Positions 1 through 5,772 of a DNA stretch of 5,892 bases are shown in pieces (position 1 is the stretch's first letter; the number at the start of each line of letters is the position of its first letter). The notes under the pieces were generated by a model. The model worked only from the letters and a program-made list of their open reading frames with translations. It had not been told where the DNA came from and did not search any database. Made by a program: the position numbers and the translations under genes. The DNA comes from Anaerolineae bacterium (GTDB lineage Bacteria; Chloroflexota; Anaerolineae; J102), in contig JALWDV010000011.1 in the NCBI GenBank assembly GCA_027036755.1, positions 1 to 5,892 on the forward strand. Reading direction: 5' to 3'.

Positions 1-5
1 GGCTA

Positions 6-142
6 GCCCCGCAGGGGCGCTGTTTCTAGCCGGGGGACTTCATCCCCCGGCGCTGGCGGCGGGCGCGAAGCGCCTCGTTAATGAATGGATTATTTTAACT
101 TTCCAACTCATTTGGGACGCACCCAATTCATTCGGCGAATGA
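6..142. repeat. Cluster of four short hairpins (REP-like intergenic repeat)
   Basis: Four perfect stem-loops lie in 137 bp without a convincing gene. They are 6-18 (GCCCC/GGGGC, 3-nt loop), 29-51 (9-bp stem around a CTTCA loop), 62-74 (GGCGC/GCGCC, GAA loop) and 128-142 (TCATTC/GAATGA, GGC loop). The stretch between the third and fourth hairpins is AT-richer than the rest. Such runs of GC hairpins resemble the dispersed palindromic repeats common between genes in Chloroflexota and Planctomycetota, but only one copy is visible here, so repetition is inferred. The short plus-strand reading frame across it (85-330) overlaps the lipoprotein gene and has no family resemblance. The cluster lies downstream of the lipoprotein stop codon and might help end or protect its transcript. 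Confidence 0.5.
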
Positions 143-221
143 GGCGGCGCAACGAGATTTGTCAGTCAATCAGGGGCGTCGGTGAGGGCGCAGGCCGCCC
201 GGAGGCGGCGCGGGCGATGCG

Positions 222-1931
222 TCAATCCAGCAAGGGGCGCTCGCCAATGACGTCGAAGGTGGTCAGCTTTTCGAAGGGGCCCGGAATGACGATTTTTACA
301 TCCGCCTCCTGGCCCGGCGGCGTGGCGTAGCGCAATCGCATCCGTTCTGTTCGGGCGAAGATGAGATTGCCATGCTCGTCGTAAAGCAATGCGATCACGA
401 AGACGTATTTCTGCACTTTGTCGCCCGCGTTGCTCATAACGGCCCGGATGGCTACGTCGCCTTTATCGTTGACAGTCGCCTGCCCGGTTTGATAGCGCCA
501 GGCGGGATAGGGTTCGCGACGGGTGTCTTTGGCGTCGATGAGCTGGATTTTGATGGCCGCCACTTTCTTCAGGTCTGTGGTCTGCGGGGGCAAGGCCAGA
601 TAGAGATAGGTGGTTCCTCCCTTTTCCAAGACCTGCTGCAACATGCGCCATGATTCAGCGGCCAGAAACTTGCCGTTCGCGTCATAGAGCTTGATAGAGG
701 CCGTCAGTCGGGTGATGTTGCGGGTGCGGAAGTTGCGAATGGGCGCGGAGACTTGCAGGCGGCCGTTTCTGTCGAGATAAAACATGGGAACGCCCACCTC
801 GATGCCCGCCAGCGGGTCTTCATCCTGGGTTTTTTCGTCGGGAGGCGCGTCGCCGCGGGTTTCGATGGATTCGAGCAGCAGTTTGTAATCGGGTGCGAAG
901 AAATCCCAGTCGTGGGGCGGCGCGCTGAAGCTGGTGGTGATGAGCAAGTTGCGGTCGCTAAAGACGCGTAGCTCGGTGCGGAAGATGCCGTCTTCATCCG
1001 AAGGCACTTCGAAACGGATCGATCGCAAGTTGGGTTGATCGTCGATCTTCTCCAGTTCGAGATACCCCGCCGCCTGGGGCGCGTCGCCGAGCAGTCCGGT
1101 CAGGGCTTCGTCCATCTCTTTGGGCGTGGGATAGTGGTCGAGTTCCTGGACGCTGACGCCGAACTGGGCCAGGCCCTGCATGTCTTCGAGCAGAACGCCG
1201 TCGTAGTCTTCGTAGCTGACGCCCCAGTAAAGGGGCGCGGTCACTGTAAACAATCCGCCCGGATGCACATACGCCATGCCCACCACCGCGTTGGGATCAG
1301 GCTGCAACACCTGATAGCTCTCTCGCACCACCGGCCAGATGGGGGCGATGTGGGGCCATTTCTCCTCGGGCGCCATCAAAGAAAGCCCCAGCAGCACGCC
1401 ATTTTCCACCCAGGTCTCTGTGAGCAGATGCTGAAGCGGCTGGTCTTCGAAGAATTTTCCCACGGCCTCGATTTTGAGACGCCCGTCATCCCCCAGCTCC
1501 TTTTCGATGACTTGCAGGCTGCTGGGGTCGTTCAGTTTCGCCCGGGAGAGCGCCCGCTCCCCTTCTTGCTGCAAAAAGGCCTGAGAATCGATGCCGCGCG
1601 GCAGGGGGAAGTAGAAGGCCGTCAGGCTCACGTACGGGTCTTGCGCATCCTGAAAACGAACGCCGCCGCCATCATCGAAGGCCTGCCAGCCTTCGGGAAT
1701 CTGAATGCTGAACAGATCTTTGGCAGCTTTGTATTCCTGCAAGGGCGTTTTGAGGATGGCCGGAATCGGCGTGGGCGTGGGGGTGCTGGTGGGCGCGGGC
1801 GTCGGTGTAGGCGTCGATGTGGGAGCGGGCGTGGGGGTGCTGAGAAAGGCTGCCAAATCGCCGCATCCCGCCAGCAGCGTCGTCAGCGCCAGCAGCAAAA
1901 AGAGGGGGAAAAGGAGAGGGATTTTTCGCAT
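222..1931 (-). CDS. Multidomain lipoprotein with Thr-Pro linker, function unknown
   Basis: This 569-aa protein is predicted to be exported and lipid-anchored on the outer face of the membrane. Residues 2-22 form a signal peptide (Arg-Lys, then a Leu/Phe/Ala core) ending in the lipobox L-A-G-C, with the lipidated Cys at 23. Residues 32-57 are a Thr/Pro/Ser linker. Two similar modules follow, starting near 74 (FSIQIPEGW) and 228 (FTVTAPLYW); these resemble PsbP/Mog1-like folds, which is inference. After an acidic stretch (about 361-373) come two further related modules near 377-465 and 484-565, each with an Asn-rich turn and an LYD..G strand (415-420 and 516-521), like FxLYD domains. The open frame extends upstream to 2480, but that part overlaps mdh. 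The ATG at 1931 gives a proper signal peptide and lies about 40 nt below a good promoter. No clear Shine-Dalgarno is visible. Its ligand or partner is unknown. Confidence 0.85.
   Translation of the reverse strand: MRKIPLLFPLFLLLALTTLLAGCGDLAAFLSTPTPAPTSTPTPTPAPTSTPTPTPIPAILKTPLQEYKAAKDLFSIQIPEGWQAFDDGGGVRFQDAQDPYVSLTAFYFPLPRGIDSQAFLQQEGERALSRAKLNDPSSLQVIEKELGDDGRLKIEAVGKFFEDQPLQHLLTETWVENGVLLGLSLMAPEEKWPHIAPIWPVVRESYQVLQPDPNAVVGMAYVHPGGLFTVTAPLYWGVSYEDYDGVLLEDMQGLAQFGVSVQELDHYPTPKEMDEALTGLLGDAPQAAGYLELEKIDDQPNLRSIRFEVPSDEDGIFRTELRVFSDRNLLITTSFSAPPHDWDFFAPDYKLLLESIETRGDAPPDEKTQDEDPLAGIEVGVPMFYLDRNGRLQVSAPIRNFRTRNITRLTASIKLYDANGKFLAAESWRMLQQVLEKGGTTYLYLALPPQTTDLKKVAAIKIQLIDAKDTRREPYPAWRYQTGQATVNDKGDVAIRAVMSNAGDKVQKYVFVIALLYDEHGNLIFARTERMRLRYATPPGQEADVKIVIPGPFEKLTTFDVIGERPLLD
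1773..1832 (-). repeat. In-frame tandem repeat coding the Thr-Pro linker
   Basis: Two copies of a 10-residue unit (TPAPTSTPTP, residues 34-43 and 44-53 of the lipoprotein) lie in tandem, flanked by further Thr-Pro pairs. The DNA is a degenerate 30-bp repeat of GTGGGCG-type motifs on the plus strand, so its length could vary by slippage without breaking the frame. Such linkers act as flexible spacers between the lipid anchor and the folded domains, and are frequent in Chloroflexota lipoproteins. Confidence 0.75.
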
Positions 1932-1979
1932 GGATTTTTCGCTCGAAGCGTGGATGAACCAGAGGGGGACGTAATGGAG

Positions 1980-2008
1980 ATTATAGCCCGCTATCCAAAC
2001 AGAATCAA
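1980..2008 (-). promoter_or_regulatory. Sigma70-like promoter of the lipoprotein gene
   Basis: Read on the minus strand, TTGATT (2008-2003, four of six matches to the -35 consensus) is followed by a 17-bp spacer and a perfect TATAAT (1985-1980). Transcription would start near 1973, giving a leader of about 42 nt before the ATG at 1931. The promoter lies just beyond the mdh terminator, so the lipoprotein gene appears to be its own unit. This is a sequence match only. Confidence 0.7.
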
Positions 2009-2034
2009 GCCGCTGCGAGAAGGAAACGCCCAAC

Positions 2035-2067
2035 AAAAAACCGCGCCGGAATGCCGACGCGGTTTTT
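2035..2067 (-). terminator. Intrinsic terminator after mdh
   Basis: In the minus-strand RNA, five A residues, a nine-pair GC-rich stem around a CAUU loop, and a run of six U form a classic rho-independent terminator starting about 20 nt after the mdh stop codon. Pair 2046/2057 is a G-U wobble in minus-strand RNA but a C-A mismatch in plus-strand RNA. The hairpin is therefore better suited to minus-strand transcripts, in agreement with the gene direction. Confidence 0.9.
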
Positions 2068-2088
2068 GAAAACAGAAGTTGGCGGGGA

Positions 2089-3087
2089 TTAGCCGTGCAG
2101 CAGGTCTTCGACCACGGCCCGTTCTCGCAGCAGTTCTTCGCCGGTGATGCGCATCTTCTCGGCGATCTCGTCGTTGATGTCCAGCCCTTCGACGATCTGC
2201 CATGTGCCGTCGCCGGGATGCACGACGGGCACGGAGTACATGACGCCTTCGGGTATGCCGTAGTGGGAGCCATCGCTGTAAACGGCCAGCGCCACCCAGT
2301 CGCCCTTGGGCGTGCCCAGAGCCCAATCATGCACGGCGTTGATGGCCGCGTTGGCGGCGGAGGCGGCGGAGGAGGCGCCGCGGGCCTTGATGATGGCGCC
2401 GCCGCGGCGGGCCACAGTGGGAATGAATTCCTTCTTGTACCAGCGCTTGCCCACAGCATTGATGGCCTTCTTGCGGCCAATGCGGGCGTGGTAGATGTCG
2501 GGCACCATGGTGCTGGAGTGGTTGCCCCAGATGATCACGCGCTTGACTTCGCTGACATTGACGCCCACTTTCTTGGCGAGCTGGTTCCTGGCCCGGTTGT
2601 AGTCCAGCCGGGTCATGGCCGCGAAGCGATCCTTGGGCACGTCGGGCGCATTGCTGGCCAGAATGAGGGCGTTGGTGTTGGCGGGATTGCCCACGACCAG
2701 GCCGCGGAAGTCATCCGCAGCAACCTCGTTGATGGCCTTGCCCTGGCCCACGAAGATGGGGCCGTTCTTGCCGATGAGATCGGCGCGCTCCATGCCCGCC
2801 TTGCGCGGGAACGCGCCCACCAGGAATGCCCAATTCGCGCCGTCGAAGCCCACTTTGGCGTCATCGGTCAGGATCATGTCATGCAGCAGGGGGAAGGCGC
2901 AGTCTTCCAGCTCCATGGCGGTGCCTTCCAGCGCAGGCATGGCCGGGGTAATCTCCAGCATCTTCAGGATGACGGGCTGTTTGGGGCCGAACACATCGCC
3001 ATTGGCAATGCGGAAGAGCAGGCTGTAGCCGATCTGGCCGGCGGCGCCGGTAACGGTTACAACAATCGGTTTGTTAGTAGTAGCCAT
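2089..3087 (-). CDS. mdh: Malate dehydrogenase, NAD-dependent (group 2, Thermus-like)
   Basis: This cytoplasmic enzyme interconverts malate and oxaloacetate with NAD(H) in the TCA cycle. Its 332 residues match the usual length. The Rossmann glycine motif GAAGQIG is at 14-20, and Glu45 at the end of the second strand indicates NAD rather than NADP preference. The mobile loop contains Arg95 and Arg101 (PRKAGMER), then [11 protein letters not shown] at 131-141. Asp162 and Arg165 sit in TRLDYNRA, and the catalytic His190 in WGNHSSTM. The [13 protein letters not shown] helix and a YGIPEG motif follow. The overall pattern closely resembles Thermus MDH and the eukaryotic cytosolic type, as recalled and not aligned. 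One small deviation is Tyr163, where His is usual. A GGAG ribosome site (3099-3096) is spaced 8 nt from the ATG. A MITE sits 46 bp upstream of the start, and a strong terminator follows the stop. Confidence 0.97.
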   Translation of the reverse strand: MATTNKPIVVTVTGAAGQIGYSLLFRIANGDVFGPKQPVILKMLEITPAMPALEGTAMELEDCAFPLLHDMILTDDAKVGFDGANWAFLVGAFPRKAGMERADLIGKNGPIFVGQGKAINEVAADDFRGLVVGNPANTNALILASNAPDVPKDRFAAMTRLDYNRARNQLAKKVGVNVSEVKRVIIWGNHSSTMVPDIYHARIGRKKAINAVGKRWYKKEFIPTVARRGGAIIKARGASSAASAANAAINAVHDWALGTPKGDWVALAVYSDGSHYGIPEGVMYSVPVVHPGDGTWQIVEGLDINDEIAEKMRITGEELLRERAVVEDLLHG

Positions 3088-3125
3088 TTTTAACGCTCCA
3101 TTGCGTGAAAGTGAGGGTTTTTACT

Positions 3126-3133
3126 GTGCGATT
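3126..3133. repeat. Left target-site duplication of the MITE
   Basis: GTGCGATT directly abuts the left terminal repeat at 3134 and is repeated exactly at 3288-3295. The exact 8-bp match at both element edges is the footprint of transposition. Confidence 0.88.
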
Positions 3134-3287
3134 GTAACTACTAAGGTCTCATCACCACTTTTTGCCACGAAGACACGAAGGATAACGAAGGCGCGAAGTG
3201 TTTTCTTTATTTTTCCATTCGTGCCTTCGAAAAACTTCGAGCCTTCGTGGCTTTTTGAGGCTTAAAGTCGAGTACGTTAGCAGTTAC
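3134..3287. mobile_element. Complete 154-bp MITE with 8-bp target duplication, copy 1
   Basis: This non-coding element starts with GTAACTACTAA (3134-3144) and ends with the complement of GTAACTGCTAA (3287-3277), 10 of 11 matching. It is bounded on both sides by GTGCGATT. The interior is an imperfect palindrome (3164-3198 against 3216-3251) built from CACGAAG-like units around an AT-rich loop. It has no room for a transposase, so it must be moved in trans. GTAA ends and 8-bp duplications are known hallmarks of the IS66 family, so an IS66-type parent is inferred. It lies between the DUF1385 terminator and the mdh ribosome site, inside the likely mdh promoter region. A second copy starts at 5771. 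CACGAAG palindromes of this kind are common in environmental genomes, but here the ends are defined. Confidence 0.85.
3164..3251. repeat. Long imperfect palindrome inside the MITE
   Basis: The left arm 3164-3198 begins GCCACGAAG and contains several CACGAAG-like units at 8-10 nt spacing. The right arm 3216-3251 is its imperfect reverse complement. The loop (3199-3215) is rich in T. On the plus strand the palindrome is followed by five T (3252-3256), so it resembles a terminator in that direction, although no plus-strand gene needs one. A cruciform or a long RNA hairpin is possible. Confidence 0.75.
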
Positions 3288-3295
3288 GTGCGATT
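3288..3295. repeat. Right target-site duplication of the MITE
   Basis: Exact second copy of GTGCGATT, directly after the right terminal repeat that ends at 3287. Removing 3134-3295 restores the predicted empty site, a single GTGCGATT followed by TGAAAATAAAG. Confidence 0.88.
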
Positions 3296-3313
3296 TGAAA
3301 ATAAAGTTGCCAA

Positions 3314-3330
3314 CGCCGGAAATGCCGGCG
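3314..3330 (-). terminator. Probable weak terminator after the DUF1385 gene
   Basis: On the minus strand CGCCGG, a CATTT loop and CCGGCG form a six-pair stem starting 14 nt after the DUF1385 stop codon. The downstream tract is only moderately T-rich (CTTTATTTT about 8 nt further on), so termination may be incomplete. The loop and stem resemble the core of the mdh terminator. Confidence 0.5.
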
Positions 3331-3344
3331 CGCATCAAACAAGG

Positions 3345-4292
3345 TTATTGTGCGGGAACCGGCGAGGGAGCTCCGGCGGGCGTGGTCGTCGCCTCCGCGG
3401 GAATTGGAACATCCAGACCATCGGCGGCCAGCACCGGAGCCAGGGCGTGGATGGCCACCTCAAGCATATCTTGGGTAGGCTCGCGGGTGGTCAGCTTTTG
3501 CATGGCCAGGCCCGGCCAGATGACAAGCCGCATCAACGCGTGCTCCTGATAGCGGGTGCTGATGCGCAGCACCTCGTAGGAAATTCCCGCAACCACCGGA
3601 ATCAGGATGAGGCGTGAAAGCAGCCGCAGCCACCAGATATCGAATTGCAGGGGGATGAAGAGGATGATGCTGATGAGCACCACAAAAAGCAGAAAGCTGG
3701 TGCCGCAGCGGGTGTGCCGGGTGGAGTATTTGGCTACATTCCCGGGCGTCATAATCTCGCCCGCTTCATAGGCGTTGATGGTCTTGTGCTCAGCGCCATG
3801 ATACATGAACACCCGGCGGATTTCCTCGCTGCGGGCGATGACCGCCAGATAGGCGATGAACAAAAACAGCCGGAAGAAGCCTTCCAGCACCGCGCTGGCG
3901 TATTTCGAAAGTCCCAGATAAGTTTCGCTGAGATGGGCCACGCCCGTGGGCAGAAGAAAGAAAATCGCGATGCCGATGATCAGTGAGATCGCCACAGTTC
4001 CCCAAGCCACCGGCCCGCTGAAACCCTGTGCGTCTTCTTCCTCTTCGCCAATGGCCACATCCGCGGACCACATCAGCGCCTTGGTGCCCAGCACCAGGGC
4101 GTCCCACAGCAGCACCAGGCCGCGCAAAAAGGGCGCCTTGCTCCAACGGCTGCGATAGACTTTCTCGGGCAGGGGCTCTTCGTGAACCACGATCTCGCCC
4201 TCGGGATTGCGCACGGCAATAGCGACGCGGCGCTGGCCGCGCATCATAACGCCTTCGATAACGGCTTGTCCGCCGTAGTAAAATTCACTCAT
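3345..4292 (-). CDS. DUF1385 (YqhQ-like) membrane protein
   Basis: This 315-aa inner-membrane protein belongs to the conserved but uncharacterised DUF1385/YqhQ family, sometimes described as a predicted metal-dependent enzyme. The family signature GGQAVIEGVMMRG is at 7-19. HGAEHKTINAYE (165-176) and STRHTRCGTSF (190-200) supply conserved His, Glu and Cys residues that could bind a metal. The C-terminal block PGLAMQKLTTREP is at 260-272. Hydrophobic segments lie near 99-118, 139-153, 200-216 and 224-242. An acidic patch (EEEED, 83-87) precedes the first, and an Ala/Pro/Thr-rich tail (about 292-315) follows the last. The ATG at 4292 leaves the N-terminal signature intact. An AGGAG (4316-4312) is 19 nt away, too far for an ideal ribosome site. 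In other bacteria the gene is often near prfA, but that neighbour is not seen here. Confidence 0.93.
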   Translation of the reverse strand: MSEFYYGGQAVIEGVMMRGQRRVAIAVRNPEGEIVVHEEPLPEKVYRSRWSKAPFLRGLVLLWDALVLGTKALMWSADVAIGEEEEDAQGFSGPVAWGTVAISLIIGIAIFFLLPTGVAHLSETYLGLSKYASAVLEGFFRLFLFIAYLAVIARSEEIRRVFMYHGAEHKTINAYEAGEIMTPGNVAKYSTRHTRCGTSFLLFVVLISIILFIPLQFDIWWLRLLSRLILIPVVAGISYEVLRISTRYQEHALMRLVIWPGLAMQKLTTREPTQDMLEVAIHALAPVLAADGLDVPIPAEATTTPAGAPSPVPAQ

Positions 4293-4325
4293 GGTAGAAA
4301 CTCGAAAATATCTCCTGTTGGCCTG

Positions 4326-4354
4326 ATCCTAGCACTTTGAAGGCCAGGATGCAA
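4326..4354 (-). promoter_or_regulatory. Possible promoter of the DUF1385 gene
   Basis: On the minus strand TTGCAT (4354-4349) and TAGGAT (4331-4326) are spaced 17 bp apart, giving a leader of about 28 nt before the ATG at 4292. The match is only moderate (three and four of six bases), so it is a candidate only. It is consistent with the gene being isolated from the response regulator by 720 bp of repeats and relics. Confidence 0.3.
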
Positions 4355-4594
4355 GCCAGACGAAGGAATCAGGGAGGTTTTGACAGGATTCGCGGGGGAA
4401 ACGGGCGTTTCGGGCGATGGTTGTTTTTTCGTCCGGGGCGTCTGAACCGATCCTCGCTTCGCGAGATCACGTGACATTATCGGAAACAGAATACCTTCTC
4501 CAAAAAAGTAGGAAAAAAGCGAGTGGGCGAATAGAATTGGGAGAAATCACGCTCAAATGGTTTCTCACCTCCATTCACGCCACTCACGCCAAAG
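4355..4594. other. Spacer with no recognisable gene
   Basis: This is the first part of the 720-bp gap between the DUF1385 gene and the response regulator. It is less GC-rich than the genes and contains A-rich runs (4502-4507 and 4513-4518). I see no strong hairpin, tRNA or family-like reading frame. A 62-codon minus-strand frame (4477-4289) overlaps the DUF1385 start but lacks coding character. Part of the stretch may be the upstream end of the insertion sequence whose relic begins near 4595. Confidence 0.4.
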
Positions 4595-4774
4595 ATTACC
4601 ACACTTTTAACCATTTTCGAAACAACGCTTTCCCGGACGAGCCTGCGGCAGATGGCCATCGTCATCACCGCCATGCTGCGGTCGAGCGGTCGGGTGACCA
4701 TGCTCGGGCTCTCGCGTTTCTCTCTTCATGGAGAAGGGCCTCCGCACCGCTATCCACCAGGCGGTCATGCTGCA
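4595..4774 (+). pseudogene. Transposase N-terminal relic (DDE type, IS4/IS701-like)
   Basis: The plus-strand frame open from 4535 reads ITTLLTIFETTLSRTS at 4595-4642, continuing LRQMAIVITAML and then SGRVTMLGLSRF to about 4711. This pattern is one I recognise from the N-termini of DDE transposases of Chloroflexota and Cyanobacteria, where SGRVTMLG-[IL]-SRW is followed by GGSYRTIQRFF. Here the expected continuation is found only roughly and in another frame (RTAIHQAV near 4745-4770), so a frameshift is likely. Everything after 4774 is replaced by the inverted-repeat element. The DDE catalytic core is absent. It is on the opposite strand to all intact genes. The family name comes from memory and is not a database result; the minus-strand frame here (4701-4477) is its shadow. 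Confidence 0.5.
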
Positions 4775-4938
4775 CTAGTACACGAAGACCGAAATGGTTG
4801 TATGGTTTGCTATGATGATGCGCCGCGCCGGATGTGCGATCCGGCGCACTTTTCCCGCTTAACCCGCCGGATTGCGAATCCGGCTGGACGCAAGCGCATG
4901 CAGCCAACCATACAACGACTTACGCCTCCTTGTACTAG
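4775..4938. mobile_element. 164-bp inverted-repeat element (second MITE type)
   Basis: The first 37 bp (4775-4811) and the reverse complement of the last 37 bp (4938-4902) match at 29 of 37 positions without gaps. The match includes a perfect outer block CTAGTACA and a perfect inner block GTTGTATGGTT. The flanks carry GCA on both sides (4772-4774 and 4939-4941), which may be a 3-bp target duplication. Alternatively the palindromic CTAG ends may themselves be the duplicated target, as in IS5-like elements. The interior holds two hairpins and no gene. It abuts the transposase relic, so either it inserted there or both are parts of one decayed insertion sequence. It shares no sequence with the 154-bp MITE. 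Confidence 0.65.
4825..4884. repeat. Two GCCGGAT hairpins inside the inverted-repeat element
   Basis: The first hairpin (4825-4847) has a 9-bp stem, GCGCCGGAT/ATCCGGCGC, around GTGCG. The second (4866-4884) has an 8-bp stem, GCCGGATT/AATCCGGC, around GCG. They are near-copies of each other, so the left arm of one could also pair with the right arm of the other. They resemble REP-like units carried within the element. Confidence 0.7.
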
Positions 4939-5012
4939 GCAGCGTTCATAATCGACCCCCACGGGCCAGGGCTCGCCGATTTGGTTATCGACTCATTTCG
5001 AACATCCCCTTT
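4939..5012. other. Short spacer after the response regulator
   Basis: This lies between the response-regulator stop and the inverted-repeat element. I see no convincing intrinsic terminator and no sensor-kinase start downstream of the regulator, where a partner gene would often be found. Confidence 0.4.
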
Positions 5013-5702
5013 TCATTTGGCGATGCGGTATCCGACGCCGTGTTCCGTCAGGATGTGGCGGGGGTGGGCCGGGTCTTCTTCCACTTTGCGCCGCAAGCGG
5101 GCCACATACACCCGCAGATACTCCACCTCGTTGCCATACTCGGGCCCCCACACCTGCTGCAGGATGAGGCGATGGGGGAGGACTTTGCCCACGTTTTTCA
5201 TAAAGTAATGCAGCAGATCGAATTCGGTGCGGGTGAGCTTGACGGGTTTGCCCTTCACCGTCACCTTGCCTTCATCCACCATCATCTGGATATCCCCCAC
5301 CCGCAGGCGCTCCTGAGGCATGGCGGTCTTGTGCCAGCTCGCCCGCCGCAGCAAGCCCCGCACCCGGGCCAGCAACTCCTCCACGCCAAAGGGCTTGGTG
5401 AGATAATCGTCCGCGCCCAAATCCAGCGCGGCCACCTTATCCCGCTCTTCATCCAGCGCGCTGAGGACGATGATGGGCACGGTGGAGGTGCGGCGGATGC
5501 GCTGGGTGAGCTCCAGCCCGTCCATGTGGGGCATCATCAGGTCGAGGATGATCAGATCCAGGGGCTGGGTCTGGAAGATGGCCAGGGCCTCCATGCCGTT
5601 GGCCGCTTTCAGCACCTCGTACCCGCGCACGCTCAGATTGCGGGCCACGAATTCGCGCAGGGGTTTTTCGTCATCGACGACCAGAATGCGTTGGTGAGGC
5701 AT
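5013..5702 (-). CDS. OmpR/PhoB-family response regulator (KdpE-like)
   Basis: This 229-aa two-component regulator should be phosphorylated by a sensor histidine kinase and then bind DNA. The receiver domain (about 4-115) has the acidic pair Asp10-Asp11, the phospho-acceptor Asp54 in ILDLMMPHMDG, the switch Ser81, and Lys103 in the TKPF loop. The winged-helix output domain (about 132-229) contains LTRTEFDLLHYF, a recognition segment with VWGPEYGNEVEYLRVYV, and ends in GVGYRI. The VWGPxY and YLRVYV wording is typical of KdpE and close relatives, but no kdp genes are visible, so the target is unknown. The start at 5702 is chosen because AGGAG (5712-5708) lies 5 nt upstream and the receiver begins at once. 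An in-frame ATG at 5750 would add 16 residues lying in repeat DNA. No kinase gene adjoins it on the visible side. Confidence 0.95.
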   Translation of the reverse strand: MPHQRILVVDDEKPLREFVARNLSVRGYEVLKAANGMEALAIFQTQPLDLIILDLMMPHMDGLELTQRIRRTSTVPIIVLSALDEERDKVAALDLGADDYLTKPFGVEELLARVRGLLRRASWHKTAMPQERLRVGDIQMMVDEGKVTVKGKPVKLTRTEFDLLHYFMKNVGKVLPHRLILQQVWGPEYGNEVEYLRVYVARLRRKVEEDPAHPRHILTEHGVGYRIAK

Positions 5703-5725
5703 GGGGACTCCTGCTTTGAAAATAG

Positions 5726-5772
5726 AACACGGATGAACACAGAAAAACACGGATAATTCAAAAAATCTGTGT
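5726..5772. repeat. CACGGAT-type intergenic repeat
   Basis: AACACGGAT occurs at 5726-5734 and again at 5746-5754, with a related AACACAG between them. ACACGGAT (5747-5754) can pair with ATCTGTGT (5765-5772) as an eight-pair stem if one G-U pair is allowed. Similar CACGGAT/ATCCGTG runs are a familiar dispersed repeat in environmental bacterial genomes (from memory). The final two bases are shared with the start of the second MITE copy, which appears to have landed in this repeat, just upstream of the response-regulator gene. Confidence 0.55.

Noticed and set aside
194..209. GC hairpin after the lipoprotein stop as an intrinsic terminator
   Set aside because: The stem (GCCGCC/GGCGGC) is perfect, but no T tract follows on the minus strand.
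1035..2069. Plus-strand open frame of 344 codons opposite the lipoprotein gene
   Set aside because: Antisense shadow with Arg/Gln/Gly-rich low-complexity stretches, running through the linker repeat and the mdh terminator.
1932..2480. Upstream extension of the lipoprotein frame (open frame of 752 codons from 2480)
   Set aside because: The first 183 codons mostly overlap mdh in another frame, cross the mdh terminator and precede the lipoprotein promoter. The signal peptide begins at 1931.
2095..3093. Plus-strand open frame of 332 codons opposite mdh
   Set aside because: It mirrors mdh almost exactly and has Gly/His/Asp-rich composition typical of an antisense shadow in GC-rich coding DNA.
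3131..3136. TACAAT (minus strand) formed at the MITE junction as a -10 box for mdh
   Set aside because: Five of six consensus bases, but no recognisable -35 element at 16-18 bp spacing, and copy 2 does not create the same box.
3164..3251. Repeated CACGAAG units as a CRISPR-like array
   Set aside because: The units are 7-9 nt with no spacers of constant length and form one palindrome inside a transposable element.
4289..4477. 62-codon minus-strand frame whose stop overlaps the DUF1385 ATG (ATGA)
   Set aside because: The overlap suggested translational coupling, but third-position bases are about half GC, unlike the neighbouring genes, and there is no family resemblance.
5703..5750. Upstream ATG at 5750 for the response regulator
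   Set aside because: It would add 16 residues encoded in a dispersed repeat, while the ATG at 5702 has a well-placed AGGAG.
4872..5756. Plus-strand open frame of 294 codons opposite the response regulator
   Set aside because: The minus strand encodes a full canonical response regulator; this frame is His/Gln-rich shadow and starts inside the inverted-repeat element.
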